A stretch of 64,000 nt of DNA from Symsagittifera roscoffensis (taxonomy: Eukaryota > Xenacoelomorpha > Acoela > Convolutidae). Within the stretch, counting starts at the first letter, position 1, and each line of letters starts with the position of its first letter. The notes beneath the pieces are model-generated. The model worked only from the letters and a program-made list of their open reading frames with translations, did no database searches and was not told the DNA's origin. The stretch is from contig NC_087062.1 in NCBI RefSeq assembly GCF_963678635.1, positions 75,446,349-75,510,348 of the forward strand. The letters run 5' to 3'. The position numbers were made by a program, and so were the translations under genes. Shown here one piece after another: positions 9,483 through 20,261 of this stretch.

Positions 9483-9698
9483 TCCGAATGATTAAAATTC
9501 TCAAAGAAATAGGAATTGTATTTCAAGGTTAATGTATATGTATTTTGTAAAAAAAATCATAATAATTCAACTCGACATCTTTTTTTTTTCAAAAAAACAG
9601 ATACCAAAAACTGCAAAAACTCAATATTCGAAACAAATCTGAGAAAAAAAAATACTCTATAGACCCATCTAAAAAACTGCCCCTCTTGCTTGTAGAAT

Positions 9699-9780
9699 CG
9701 CATCCCGCATGATTCGAACCTGCGCGTGATGATCACAACTGATTTCTAGTCAGACGCCTTAAGCACTCGGGCATGGCTGC
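9699..9780 (-). pseudogene. tRNA-Ser-like (AGA), C10, acceptor mutated
   Basis: The 3' acceptor strand is GGGATGC and the T-stem GCAGG/CATGC. Anticodon arm is intact. Confidence 0.45.
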
Positions 9781-9985
9781 TCCGAATTATGAATATCTCA
9801 ACAAAATAGGAATTGTACTTCAAGGTAAAGGTATATGTTTTTTTAATAAATAATTCAACTCGACATCTTTTTTTTTCAAAAAACAGATACCAAAATTCAC
9901 AATAACTCAATACTCGAAACAAATCTGAGAAAAAAACATACTCTACTGACCCATCTGAAAAACTCCCCCTCTTGTTATTGCGTAT

Positions 9986-10069
9986 CGCAGCCAGCAGTCT
10001 TCAAACCTGCGCGTGATGATCACATCTGATTTCTAGTCAGACGGGCCTTAACCAGTCGGGCATGGCTGC
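9986..10069 (-). pseudogene. tRNA-Ser-like (AGA) with 2-nt insertion
   Basis: Two extra bases (acgggcc) between anticodon stem and D-stem give 84 nt; T-arm and D-stem are also mutated. Confidence 0.55.
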
Positions 10070-10273
10070 TCAGAATTATGAAAATCTCAGCAAAATAGGA
10101 ATTGTATTTCAAGGTAAAATATACGTTTTTTTTAAAAAATAATTCAACTCGACATCTTTTTTTTTAAAAAAACAGATACTAAAAACCGCAAAAACTCAAT
10201 ATTCGAAACAATTCTAGGAAAATAAATACTCTATTGACCCATCTAAAAAACTGCCCTTCTTGCTTGTACGAAT

Positions 10274-10355
10274 CGCAGCCAGCAGGATTCAAACCTGCGC
10301 GTGAAGATCACATCTGATGTCTAGTCAGACGCCTTAACCACCCGGCCATGGCTGC
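10274..10355 (-). tRNA. tRNA-Ser (AGA), loop CTAGACA
   Basis: Duplicate of 6134-6215, identical by eye. Confidence 0.55.
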
Positions 10356-10563
10356 TCAGAATGATAAAAAATCTCAAAAAATAGGTACTGTATTTCAAGG
10401 TAAATGCATATATCAATTTTACTATTTTGATTGAACGCGACATCTTTTTTTTTTTCAAAAATCAGATACAAAAACCGCAATAACTCAATACTCGAAGCAA
10501 ATCTGAGAAAAAAAAACACTTTTTTGACCCTTTTAAAAAACTCCTCTTTTTGCTAGTGCGTAT

Positions 10564-10645
10564 CGCAGCCAGCAGAACTCGAACCAGCGCGTGATGATCA
10601 CATCTGATTTTTAGTCTGACGCCTTAACCACTCGGCCATGGCTGC
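10564..10645 (-). pseudogene. tRNA-Ser-like, anticodon AAA
   Basis: Duplicate of 6424-6505. Confidence 0.5.
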
Positions 10646-10850
10646 TCAGATTGATCGAAAAATCTCAAAAAATAGGTACTGTATTTCAAGGTAAATGCAT
10701 ATGTCAATTTTAAAATTTTGATTCAACGCGACACCTTTTTTTTTCAAAAAGCAGATACAAAAACCGCAATAACTCACTACTCGAAACAAATCTGAGAAAA
10801 ACATACTCTACTGACCCATCTGAAAAACTCCCCCTCTTGCTAGTGCGTAT

Positions 10851-10932
10851 CGCAGCCAGCAGGATACGAACATGCGCGTGAATATCACATCTGATGTCTA
10901 GTCAGACGCCTTAACCACCCGGCCATGGCTGC
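10851..10932 (-). tRNA. tRNA-Ser (AGA)
   Basis: Duplicate of 6711-6792. Confidence 0.5.
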
Positions 10933-11135
10933 TCAGAATGATCGAAAAATCTCAAAAAATAGGTACTGTATTTCAAGGTAAATGCATATGTCAATTTTAA
11001 AATTTTGATTAAACGCGACATCTTTTTTTCAAAAATCAGATACAAAAACCGCAATAACTCACTACTCGAAACAAATCTGAGAAAAAACATACTCTACTGA
11101 CCCATCTGAAAACTCCCCCTCTTGCTAGTGCGTAT

Positions 11136-11217
11136 CGCAGCCAGCAGGATACGAACATGCGCGTGCTGATCACATCTGATTTCTAGTCAGACGCCTTAAC
11201 CACTCGGGCATGGCTGC
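11136..11217 (-). tRNA. tRNA-Ser (AGA), C10
   Basis: Duplicate of 6996-7077. Confidence 0.46.
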
Positions 11218-11422
11218 TCGGAATTACGAAAATCTCAACAAAACACGAATTGTATTTCAAGGTTAAGGTATATGTTTTTAAAAAAAAATAAATCAATTCG
11301 ACATCGTTTTTTTTTCAAAAACAGATACCAAAAACTGCAATAACTCGATATTCGAAGCAAGTCTGAGAAAAAAAATACTTTTTTGACCCTTTTAAAAAAC
11401 TTCCCCTCATGCTAGTACGAAT

Positions 11423-11504
11423 TGCAGCCAGCAGGATTCGAACATGGGCGTGCTGATCACATCTGATTTCTAGTCAGACGCCTTAACCACTCGGGCATGG
11501 CTGC
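11423..11504 (-). tRNA. tRNA-Ser (AGA), C10 and A73
   Basis: Duplicate of 7283-7364. Confidence 0.45.
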
Positions 11505-11701
11505 TCGGAATTATGAAAATCTCAACGAATTGTATTTCAAGGTAAAGGTATATGTTTTTTTCAAAAAATAAATCAACTCGACATCTTTTTTTTTCAAAAA
11601 CAGATACCAAAAACTGCAATAACTCGATATTCGAAGCAAATCTGAGAAAAAAAATACTTTTTTGACCCTTCTAAAAAACTTTCTTTCTTGCTAGTACGAA
11701 T

Positions 11702-11783
11702 CGCAGCCAGCAGGATTCGAACCTGCGCGTGAAGATCACATCTGATTTCTAGTCAGACGCCTTAACCACTCGGCCATGGCTGC
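11702..11783 (-). tRNA. tRNA-Ser (AGA), canonical
   Basis: Duplicate of 7562-7643 with every structural feature kept. T6 terminator at 11673-11678 and upstream block at about 11800-11838. Confidence 0.88.
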
Positions 11784-11994
11784 TCCGAATGATTTAAATC
11801 TCAAAAAATAGGAATTGTATTTCAAGGTAAATGTATATGTTTTTACAAAAAAATCATAATAATTCAACTCGACATCTTTTTTTTTCAAAAAAACAGACAC
11901 CAAAAACCGCAAAAACACAATATTCGAAACAAATCTGAGAAAAAAAATATTCTATTGACCCATCTAAAAAACTAGCCCTCTTGCTTGTACGAAT

Positions 11995-12081
11995 CGCAGC
12001 CAGCAGGATTCGAACCTGCGCGTGAATAACACAATTGATTTCCTTGCCAATCAGACGCCTTAACCACTCGTCCATGGCTGA
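11995..12081 (-). pseudogene. tRNA-Ser-like with anticodon-loop insertion
   Basis: Duplicate of 7854-7940, with one further change beside the insertion (ccaatcag). Confidence 0.6.
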
Positions 12082-12163
12082 TCGGAATGATTGAAAAATC
12101 TCAACAAAATAGGAATTGTATTTCAAGGTAAAAGTATATGTTTTTTTTTAAAAAATAATTCAA

Positions 12164-12175
12164 GGCCATGGCTGC
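12164..12175 (-). pseudogene. tRNA 5' remnant
   Basis: Duplicate of the remnant at 8023. Confidence 0.7.
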
Positions 12176-12380
12176 TCCGAATGATGGAAAAACCTCAAAA
12201 AAACAGGTACTGTATTTCAAGGTAAATGCAAGAGTCAATTTTAAAATTTTGATACAACGCGACACCTTTTTTTCAAAAATCAGAGACAAAAACCGCAATA
12301 ACTCAATATTCGAAACAAATCTGAGAAAAAACATACTCTACTGAGCCATCTGAAAAACTCCCCCTCTTGCTAGTGCGTAT

Positions 12381-12462
12381 CGCAGCCAGCAGGATTCGAA
12401 CCTGCGCGTGATGATCACATCTGATTTCTATTCAGACGCCGTAACCACTCGGCCATGGCTGC
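12381..12462 (-). tRNA. tRNA-Ser (AGA)
   Basis: Duplicate of 8240-8321; all stems paired, loop ATAGAAA. Confidence 0.76.
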
Positions 12463-12669
12463 TCCGAATGATTAAAAATCTCAAAAAAATGGGAATTGTA
12501 TTTCAAGGTAAATGTATATGTTTTTTTTAAAAAATAATTCAACTAGACATCTTTTTTTTTTCAAAAAACAGATACCAAAAACCGCAAAAACTCAATACTC
12601 GATACAAATCTGAGAAAAAAAACACTCTATTGACCCATCTAAAAAACTTCCCCTCTTGCTTGTACGAAT

Positions 12670-12751
12670 CGCAGCCAGCAAGATTCGAACCGACGCGTGA
12701 TGATCAGATCTGATTTCAATTCAGACGCCGTAACCACTCGGCCATGGCTGC
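12670..12751 (-). tRNA. tRNA-Ser (TGA)
   Basis: Duplicate of 8529-8610; anticodon TGA, T-stem imperfect. Confidence 0.55.
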
Positions 12752-12964
12752 TCCGAATGATTAAAAATCTCAAAAAAATGGGAATTGTATTTCAAGGTAA
12801 ATGTATATGTTTTTTTTTTAAAAATCATAATAATTCAACGCGACATCTTTTTTTTTTCAAAAATCAGAAACAAAAACCGCAATAACTCAATACTCGAAAC
12901 AAATCTGAGAAAAAACATACTCTACTGACCCAACTGAAAAACTTTCCCTCTTGCTAGTGCATAT

Positions 12965-13046
12965 CGCAGCCAGCAGGGTTTGAACCTGCGCGTGATGATC
13001 ACATCTGATTTCGAGTCAGACGCCTTAACCACTCGGCCATGGCTGC
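12965..13046 (-). tRNA. tRNA-Ser (CGA), canonical
   Basis: Duplicate of 8824-8905 with the consensus G26. All stems paired, loop CTCGAAA, G73. Confidence 0.84.
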
Positions 13047-13254
13047 TCAGAATAATGGAAAAATCTCAACAAACTAGGAATTGTATTTCAAGGTAAAAGT
13101 ATATGTTTTTTTAAAAAATAATTCAACTCGACATCTTTTTTTTTTCAAAAAACAGATACCGAAAACCGCAATAACTCGATATTCGAAGCAAATCTGAGAA
13201 AAAAAAAATACTTTTTTGACCTACTAATAAACTCCTCTTTTTGCTAGTACAAAT

Positions 13255-13336
13255 CGCAGCCAGCAGGATTCCAACCAGCGCGTGAAGATCACATCTGATT
13301 TCTAGTCAGACGCCTTAACCACTCGGCCATGGCTGC
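13255..13336 (-). pseudogene. tRNA-Ser-like (AGA), T-loop damaged
   Basis: Duplicate of 9112-9193. Confidence 0.48.
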
Positions 13337-13543
13337 TTAGATTGATTTAAAATCTCAAAGAAACAGGAATTGTATTTCAAGTAAATGTATATGTTTTTTT
13401 TTTTAAAAAAATCATAATAATTCAACTCGGCATCGTTTTTTTCAAAAAACAGATATCAAAAACCGCAAAAACTCAATAGTCGATTTGAGAAAAAAAAACT
13501 CTATTGACCCATCTAAAAACCTTCCCCTCTTGCTTGTACGAAT

Positions 13544-13625
13544 CGCAGCCAGCAGGATTCGAACCTGCGCGTGAAGATCACATCTGATTTCTAGTCAGAC
13601 GCCTTAATCACTCGGCCATGGCTGC
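13544..13625 (-). tRNA. tRNA-Ser (AGA)
   Basis: Duplicate of 9401-9482. Confidence 0.68.
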
Positions 13626-13842
13626 TCCGAATGATTAAAATTCTCAAAGAAATAGGAATTGTATTTCAAGGTTAATGTATATGTATTTTGTAAAAAAAAT
13701 CATAATAATTCAACTCGACATCTTTTTTTTTTCAAAAAAACAGATACCAAAAACTGCAAAAACTCAATATTCGAAACAAATCTGAGAAAAAAAAAATACT
13801 CTATAGACCCATCTAAAAAACTGCCCCTCTTGCTTGTAGAAT

Positions 13843-13924
13843 CGCATCCCGCATGATTCGAACCTGCGCGTGATGATCACAACTGATTTCTAGTCAGACG
13901 CCTTAAGCACTCGGGCATGGCTGC
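13843..13924 (-). pseudogene. tRNA-Ser-like (AGA), acceptor mutated
   Basis: Duplicate of 9699-9780. Confidence 0.45.
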
Positions 13925-14129
13925 TCCGAATTATGAATATCTCAACAAAATAGGAATTGTACTTCAAGGTAAAGGTATATGTTTTTTTAATAAATAATTC
14001 AACTCGACATCTTTTTTTTTCAAAAAACAGATACCAAAATTCACAATAACTCAATACTCGAAACAAATCTGAGAAAAAAACATACTCTACTGACCCATCT
14101 GAAAAACTCCCCCTCTTGTTATTGCGTAT

Positions 14130-14213
14130 CGCAGCCAGCAGTCTTCAAACCTGCGCGTGATGATCACATCTGATTTCTAGTCAGACGGGCCTTAACCAGT
14201 CGGGCATGGCTGC
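14130..14213 (-). pseudogene. tRNA-Ser-like (AGA) with 2-nt insertion
   Basis: Duplicate of 9986-10069. Confidence 0.55.
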
Positions 14214-14417
14214 TCAGAATTATGAAAATCTCAGCAAAATAGGAATTGTATTTCAAGGTAAAATATACGTTTTTTTTAAAAAATAATTCAACTCGACATC
14301 TTTTTTTTTAAAAAAACAGATACTAAAAACCGCAAAAACTCAATATTCGAAACAATTCTAGGAAAATAAATACTCTATTGACCCATCTAAAAAACTGCCC
14401 TTCTTGCTTGTACGGAT

Positions 14418-14499
14418 CGCAGCCAGCAGGATTCGAACCTCCGCGTGAAGATCACATCTGATTTCTAGTCAGACGCCTTAACCACTCGGCCATGGCTGC
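14418..14499 (-). tRNA. tRNA-Ser (AGA)
   Basis: Acceptor, D and anticodon stems perfect with G73; one T-stem mismatch (50-64). Confidence 0.66.
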
Positions 14500-14709
14500 T
14501 CAGAATGATGGAAAAATCTCAAAAAATAATTACTGTAATTCAAGGTAAACGTAATTGTCAATTTAAAAATTTTGATTCAACGCGACATCTTTTTTTTTTC
14601 AAAAAAACAGATACCAAAAACCGCAAAAACTCAATATTCGAAACAATTCTAGGAAAATAAATACTCTATTGACCCATCTAAAAAAACTGCCCCTCTTGCT
14701 TGTACCAAT

Positions 14710-14791
14710 CGCAGCAAGCAGGATTTGAACCTGCGCGTGAAGATCACTTCTTACTTCTAGTAAGACGCCTTAACCACTCGGCCATGGCTGC
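14710..14791 (-). tRNA. tRNA-Ser (AGA) with compensatory anticodon stem
   Basis: The anticodon stem is TCTTA/TAAGA instead of TCTGA/TCAGA: both partners of pair 30-40 changed together and pairing is kept. Loop CTAGAAG. T-arm and D-stem good; one acceptor mismatch. Confidence 0.62.
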
Positions 14792-15005
14792 TCCGAATGC
14801 TTAAAAACCTCAAAGAAATAGGAATTGTATTTCAAGGTAAATGTATATGTTTTTTTAAAAAAAATCATAATGATGCAACTTGACATCTTTTTTTTTTCAA
14901 AAAACAGATACAAAAACCGCAATAACTCAATACTCGAAACAAATCTGATAAAAAAACATACTCTACTGACCCATGTGAAAAAATCCCCCTCTTACTAGTG
15001 CGTAT

Positions 15006-15087
15006 CGCAGCCAGCAGGATTCAAACCTACGCGTGATGATCACAACTGATTTCTAGTCAGACGCCTTAACCACTCGGGCATGGCTGC
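15006..15087 (-). tRNA. tRNA-Ser (AGA), C10
   Basis: Anticodon and acceptor stems intact with G73. C10; T-stem one mismatch and T-loop TTTGAAT. Confidence 0.45.
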
Positions 15088-15293
15088 TCAGAATTACGAA
15101 AATCTCAACAAAATAGGAATTATATTTCAAGGTAAAGGTATATGTTTTTAAAAAAAAAAAATTCAACTCGAAATCTTTTTTTTTTCGAAAATTAGATGCC
15201 AAAAACCGCAAAAACTCAATATTCGAAACAAATCTGAGAAAAAACATTCTCTACTGACCCATTTGAAAAACTTCTCCTCTTGCTTAAACGAAT

Positions 15294-15375
15294 CGCAGCC
15301 AGCAAGATTCGAACCTGCGCCTGAAGATCACATCTGCTTTCTAGTCAGACGCATTAACCACTCGGCCATGGCTGC
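15294..15375 (-). tRNA. tRNA-Ser-like (AGA)
   Basis: G73 and a perfect acceptor stem. The A31-G39 pair is lost and the D-stem 3' strand is TGC. Confidence 0.45.
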
Positions 15376-15584
15376 TCCGATTAATGGAAAAATCTCAAAA
15401 AATAGTTACTGTAATTCAAGCTAAATGTAATTGTCAATTTTAAAATTTTGATTCAACGCGACATCTTTTTTTTTCAAATATCAGATACAAAAACCGCAAT
15501 AACTCAATACTCGAAACAAATCTGAGAAAAAAAAACATACTCTACTGACCCATCTGAAAAATTCCCCCTCTTGCTAGTGCGTAT

Positions 15585-15666
15585 CGCAGCCAGCAGGATT
15601 CAAACCTCCGCGTGATGATCACAACTGATTTATAGTCAGACGCCTTAACCACTCGGGCATGGCTGC
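15585..15666 (-). pseudogene. tRNA-Ser-like, anticodon ATA
   Basis: Loop CTATAAA would give anticodon ATA (a tyrosine codon) on a serine body. C10 and a T-stem mismatch also suggest a pseudogene. Confidence 0.5.
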
Positions 15667-15872
15667 TCAGAATTATGAAAATCTCAACAAAATAGGAATT
15701 GTATTTCAAGCTAAATGTAATTGTCAATTTTAAAATTTTGATTCAACGCGAAATCTTTTTTTTTCAAAAATCAGATACAAAAGCCGCAATACATCAATAC
15801 TCGAAACAAATCTGAGAAAAAAACATACTCTACTGACCCATCTGAAAAAATCCACCTCTTGCTAGTGCGTAT

Positions 15873-15954
15873 CGCAGCCAGCAGGATTCGAACCTACGCG
15901 TGATGATAACATCTGATTTCTTGTCAGACGCCTTAACCACTCGGCCATGGCTGC
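15873..15954 (-). pseudogene. tRNA-Ser-like (AGA), U33 lost
   Basis: Loop CAAGAAA. D-stem and acceptor intact with G73; one T-stem mismatch. Confidence 0.5.
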
Positions 15955-16162
15955 TCCGATTAATGGAAAAATCTCAAAAAGTAGTTACTGTAATTCAAGC
16001 TAAATTTAATTGTCAATTTTAAAATTTTGATTCAACGCGACATCTTTTTTATTCAAAAATCAGATAACAAAAACCGCAATAACTCAATACTCGAAACAAA
16101 TCTGAGAAAAAAACATACTCTACTGACCCATCTGAAAAATTCCCCCTCTTGCTAGTGCGTAT

Positions 16163-16244
16163 CGCAGCCAGCAGGATTCAAACCTCCGCGTGATGATCAC
16201 AACTGATTTATAGTCAGACGCCTTAACCACTCGGGCATGGCTGC
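16163..16244 (-). pseudogene. tRNA-Ser-like, anticodon ATA
   Basis: Same mutations as 15585-15666, so the two are local copies. Confidence 0.5.
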
Positions 16245-16444
16245 TCAGAGTTATGAAAATCTCAACAAAATAGGAATTGTATTTCAAGGTAAAGGTATAT
16301 TTAAAAAAAAAAAATTCAACTCGACATCTTTTTTTTCAAAAAACAGATACCAAAAAACGCAATAACTCGATATTCGAAGCAAATCTGAGAAAAACAACAC
16401 TTTTTTGACCCTTCTAAAAAACTCCTCTTTTTGCTTGTAAGAAT

Positions 16445-16526
16445 CGCAGCAAGCAGGATTCGAACCTGCGCGAGAAGATCACTTCTGATTTTTCGTCAGA
16501 CGCCTTACCCACTCGACCATGGCTGC
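16445..16526 (-). pseudogene. tRNA-Ser-like, loop CGAAAAA
   Basis: U33 is G and the nominal anticodon is AAA. T-arm is intact; the acceptor is mismatched. Confidence 0.55.
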
Positions 16527-16735
16527 TACGAATGATTAAAAGCTCAAAGAAATAGGAATTTTATTTCAAGATAAATGTATATAATTTTTTTAAAAAATAA
16601 TAAATCAACTCGAAATCTTTTTTTTTTCGAAAATTAGATACCAAAAACCGCAAAAACTCAATATTCGAAACAAATCTGAGAAAAAACATTCTCTACTGAC
16701 TCATTTCAAAAACTTCCTCTCTTGCTTGTACGAAT

Positions 16736-16817
16736 AGCAGCCAGCAAGATTCGATCCTGCGCGTGAAGATCACATCTGATAGCTAGTCAGACGCCTTAAC
16801 CACTCGGCCATGGCTGC
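16736..16817 (-). pseudogene. tRNA-Ser-like, anticodon AGC
   Basis: Loop CTAGCTA would give AGC, an alanine anticodon, on a serine body. T-loop TTCGAAT has become ATCGAAT. Discriminator is T. Confidence 0.5.
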
Positions 16818-17016
16818 TCCGAATGATTGGAAAATCTCAAAAAATAGGTACTGTATTTCAAGGTAAATGCATATGTCAATTTTAAAATTTTGATTCAACG
16901 CGACATCTTTTTTTTTCAAAAGTCAGATACAAAAACCGCAATAACTCAATACTCGAAACAAATCTGAGAAAAAACATACTCTACTGACCCAACTGATAAA
17001 CTCCACCTCTTGATAG

Positions 17017-17098
17017 CAGCCAGCAGGATTCGAACCTGCGCGTGAGGATCTCAACTGATTTCTAGTCAGACTCCTTAACCACTTGGTCATGGCTGCTC
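17017..17098 (-). tRNA. tRNA-Ser-like (AGA)
   Basis: T-arm canonical and anticodon arm intact. D-stem reads GAC (ggtcat on plus) and the discriminator is T. Confidence 0.48.
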
Positions 17099-17311
17099 CG
17101 AATGATTAAAGTTCTCAAAGAAATAGGAATTGTATTTCAAGGTAAATGTATATGTTTTTTTAAAAAAAATCATAATAATTCAACTCGACATCTTTTTTTT
17201 CAAAAAAAACTGATACCAAAAACCGCAAAAACTCAATATTCGAAACAAATCTGAGAAAAAAAAACTACTCTTTTGACCCATCTAAAAAACTGCCCCTCTT
17301 GCTTGTAGAAT

Positions 17312-17393
17312 CGCAGCCCGCAGGATTCGAACCTGCGCGTGAAGATTACATCTGATTTCTAGCCAGACGCCTTAACCACTCGGGCATGGCTGC
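17312..17393 (-). tRNA. tRNA-Ser-like (AGA), C10
   Basis: Canonical T-arm and G73. Acceptor pair 7-66 is lost, C10 is present, and one anticodon-stem mismatch. Confidence 0.45.
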
Positions 17394-17600
17394 TCCGAAT
17401 GATTCAAAAATCTCAAAAAATAGGTACTGTATTTCAAGGTAAATACAACTGTCAATTTTAAAGTTTTGATTCAACGCGACATCTTTTTTTTTCAAAAATC
17501 AGATACAAAAACCGCAATAACTCAATACTCGAAACAAATCTGAGAAAAAAACATACTCTACTGATCCATCTGAAAAATTCCCCCTCTTGCTAGTGCGTAT

Positions 17601-17682
17601 TGCAGCCAGCAGGATTCGAACCTGAGCGTGATGATCACAATTGATTTCTAGTCAGACGCCTTAACCACTCGGGCATGGCTGC
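17601..17682 (-). tRNA. tRNA-Ser (AGA), C10 and A73
   Basis: Acceptor and anticodon stems intact; T-stem 49-65 mismatch. Confidence 0.46.
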
Positions 17683-17886
17683 TCAGAATTGTAAAAATCT
17701 CAACAAAATAGGAATTGTATTTCAAGGTAAAGGTATATGTTTTTTTAATAAATAATTCAACTCGACCTCTTTTTTTTTCAAAAAAAAGATACCAAAATTC
17801 GCAATAACTCGATATTCGAAGCAAATCTGAGAAAAAAAACATTTTTTTGACCCTTCTAAAAAACTCCTGTTTTTGCTAGTAAGAAT

Positions 17887-17968
17887 CGCAGCAAGCAGGA
17901 TTCGAACATGCGCAAGAAGATCTCTTCTGCTTTCTAGTCAAACGCCTTAACCACTCGACCATGGCTGC
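17887..17968 (-). pseudogene. tRNA-Ser-like (AGA), decayed
   Basis: Acceptor, T-stem and anticodon stem each carry a mismatch; the variable-arm stem is lost. Confidence 0.45.
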
Positions 17969-18175
17969 TACGAATGATAAAAAATCTCAAAGAAATAGGA
18001 ATTGTATTTCAAGATAAACGTATATAACTTTTTTTAAAAAACAATAATTCAACTCGACATCTTTTTTTTCGAAAATTAGCTACCGAAAACCGCAAAACCT
18101 CAATATTCGAAACAAATCTGAGAAAAAATACTCTATTCACCCATCTAAAAAACTGCTCCTCTTGCTAGTGCGCAT

Positions 18176-18257
18176 CGCAGCCAGTAGGACTCAAACTTGG
18201 GGGTGAAGATCGATTCTGATGTCTAGTCAGACGCCTTACCCACTCGGCCATGGCTGC
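18176..18257 (-). pseudogene. tRNA-Ser-like (AGA), decayed
   Basis: T-stem and variable arm are degraded; loop CTAGACA. Acceptor intact with G73. Confidence 0.5.
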
Positions 18258-18458
18258 TCAGAATGCTTCAAAACCTCAACAAAATAGGAATTGTCTTTCG
18301 AGTTAAATGTATATGTTAATGTTAAATATTTAGTTCGATTCAACATTTTTTTAAAGAAACATACCAAACACCGCATTAACTCAATATTCGAAGCCAATCT
18401 GAGAGAAAAAATCATTTTTTTACCCATCAAAAAATCTCCTCGTTTTGCTCGCACGAAT

Positions 18459-18540
18459 CGCAGCTAGCAGGATTCGAACCTGTGCGTGAAGTTCTCAACT
18501 GATTTCTAGACACACACCTTAACCACTCGGCCATGGCTGC
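18459..18540 (-). pseudogene. tRNA-Ser-like (AGA), decayed
   Basis: Anticodon-stem 5' strand (GTGTC) no longer pairs. D-stem and B box intact. Confidence 0.45.
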
Positions 18541-18743
18541 TCCGAATGATTGAAAAATCTCAAAAAGTAGTTACTTTATTTCAAGGTAAGTTTATATGTC
18601 AATTTTAAATTTTGGATTCAACTCGACATTTGTTTTTTCAAAAAAGAGATACCAAAACCGCATTAACTCAATAATCCAAACAAATCTGGGGAAAAAATAC
18701 TTTTTGACCCATCGAAAAATCTGCTAATTTTGCTAGTACGTAT

Positions 18744-18825
18744 CGCATCCAACAGTATTCAAAGCTGGGCGTGAAGATGACATGTGATGTCTAGTCAGAC
18801 GCCTTACCCACTCTGCCATGGCTGC
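18744..18825 (-). pseudogene. tRNA-Ser-like (AGA), decayed
   Basis: T-stem and acceptor 3' strand mutated (gcatcca acag); loop CTAGACA; D-arm altered (ctctgcc). Founder-type sequence of HOR member 1. Confidence 0.45.
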
Positions 18826-19028
18826 TCAGAATGAATCAGCATCTCAACAAAATAGGAATTGTATTTCAAGATAAATGTATATGTTAATTTTAAAAATTGA
18901 ATTCAACTCGACTTTTTTTCAAAAAACAGATACCAAGAGCCGCAATAACTCATAATTCGAAACAAATCTGAGAAAAAAAAAACAATTCTTTGTCCCGTTG
19001 AAAAATCTGCCCATTTGCTAGAACGAAT

Positions 19029-19110
19029 TGCAGCCAGCAGGATTCAAACCTGCGCGTAAAGATCACATCTAAGTTGGAGTCGCACGCCTTAACCACTCGA
19101 CCATGGCTGC
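19029..19110 (-). pseudogene. tRNA-Ser-like, anticodon arm broken
   Basis: Nominal loop CTCCAAC; anticodon stem unpaired. Acceptor intact. Confidence 0.45.
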
Positions 19111-19312
19111 TCGGAAGGATTAAAAATCTCAACAAAATAGGAAATGTATTTCAAAGTTATTGTATGTTTTTTTTTAAAATCAATTCAACTCGAAATCTTG
19201 TTTTTTCAGAAAACAGTTACCAAAAACTGCAAACTCAATATTCGAAACAAACCTGAGAAAAAACATACTCTACTGACCCATCTGAAAAACTCCCGCTCTT
19301 GCTAGTTCGTAG

Positions 19313-19393
19313 CGCATCCAACAGTATTCAGACCTGGGCGTGAGATCACATGTGATGTCTAGTCAGACGCCTTATCCACTCGGTCATTGCTGC
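19313..19393 (-). pseudogene. tRNA-Ser-like (AGA), decayed
   Basis: 81 nt with one base lost from the variable arm; T-stem and acceptor mutated. Confidence 0.45.
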
Positions 19394-19599
19394 TCGAAAT
19401 GAATCAGAATCTCAACAAAAAAGGGATTGTATTTCAAGGTAAAAGTATATATTAAATTTAAAAAACTGTTCAAATCGATATCTTTTTTTTTGAAAAATCA
19501 GATACCAAAAACCGCAATAACTCAAAATTCGAAACAAATCTGAGAAAAAAAAACACTTTTTTGACCCACTTAAAAATCTGCCCATTTGCTAAAACGAAT

Positions 19600-19681
19600 T
19601 GCAGCCAGCAGGGTTCGAACCTGCGCGTGAAGATAACATTTAAGTTCGAGTCAGACACCTTAAACACTTGACCATGGCTGC
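19600..19681 (-). pseudogene. tRNA-Ser-like (CGA), HOR member D
   Basis: Loop CTCGAAC keeps CGA. The 3' anticodon-stem strand (TTAAA) no longer pairs well. A73; T-arm good. Confidence 0.5.
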
Positions 19682-19889
19682 TCCGAAGGATTTAAAACCT
19701 CAATAAAATAGGAATTGTATTTCAAGGTAAATGTATAAGTTTTTTTTTTCAAAAAAATTATTTCAACTCGACATATGTTTTTTCTAAAAACAGATACCAA
19801 AAACCGCATGAACTCAATATTCGAAACAAATCTGGGGAAAAAATATTTTTTGACCCATCGAAAAATCTGCCACTTTTGCTAGTACGTAT

Positions 19890-19971
19890 CGCATCGAACA
19901 GTATTCAAACCTGGGCGTGAAGATGACATGTGATGTCTAGTCAGACGCCTTACCCACTCTGCCATGGCTGC
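19890..19971 (-). pseudogene. tRNA-Ser-like (AGA), HOR member A
   Basis: Acceptor 3' strand and T-stem mutated; B box GGTTTGAATAC. Loop CTAGACA. Confidence 0.5.
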
Positions 19972-20179
19972 TCAGAATGAGTCAGAATCTCAGCAAAATA
20001 GGATTTGTATTTCAAGGTAAATGTTTATAATAATTTTAAAAATTTCGTTCAACTCGAGATCCTTTTTATTCAAAAAGCAGATACCAAAAACCGCAATAGC
20101 TCGATATTGAAAGCAAAACTGAGAAAAAAAAACACTTTTTTGACCCTTCTAAAAAACTTCTCATTTTGCTAGTACGAAT

Positions 20180-20261
20180 CGCAGCCAGCAGGATTCGAAA
20201 CTGCGCGTGAAGATCACATCTGATTTCTAGTCAGACTCCTTAACCAGCCGGGCATGGCTGC
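20180..20261 (-). tRNA. tRNA-Ser-like (AGA), HOR member B
   Basis: Acceptor, G73 and anticodon arm intact. C10 with D-loop changes (ccagccggg); T-stem GCAGT/CCTGC has one mismatch. Confidence 0.47.

Larger units (their letters stand above)
6121..10260 (-). repeat. 4.14-kb tandem duplication, copy 1
   Basis: Near-identical to 10261-14403 at an offset of 4140-4150 bp. It carries about 15 tRNA-derived units and the sequence just outside diverges on both sides. The edges lie inside equivalent spacer positions ('ctgccc..cttgcttgtacg'), as expected for unequal crossing over. Confidence 0.93.
10261..14403 (-). repeat. 4.14-kb tandem duplication, copy 2
   Basis: Second copy of 6121-10260. Differences are mostly homopolymer length changes and a few substitutions, so the event is recent. 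Confidence 0.93.
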
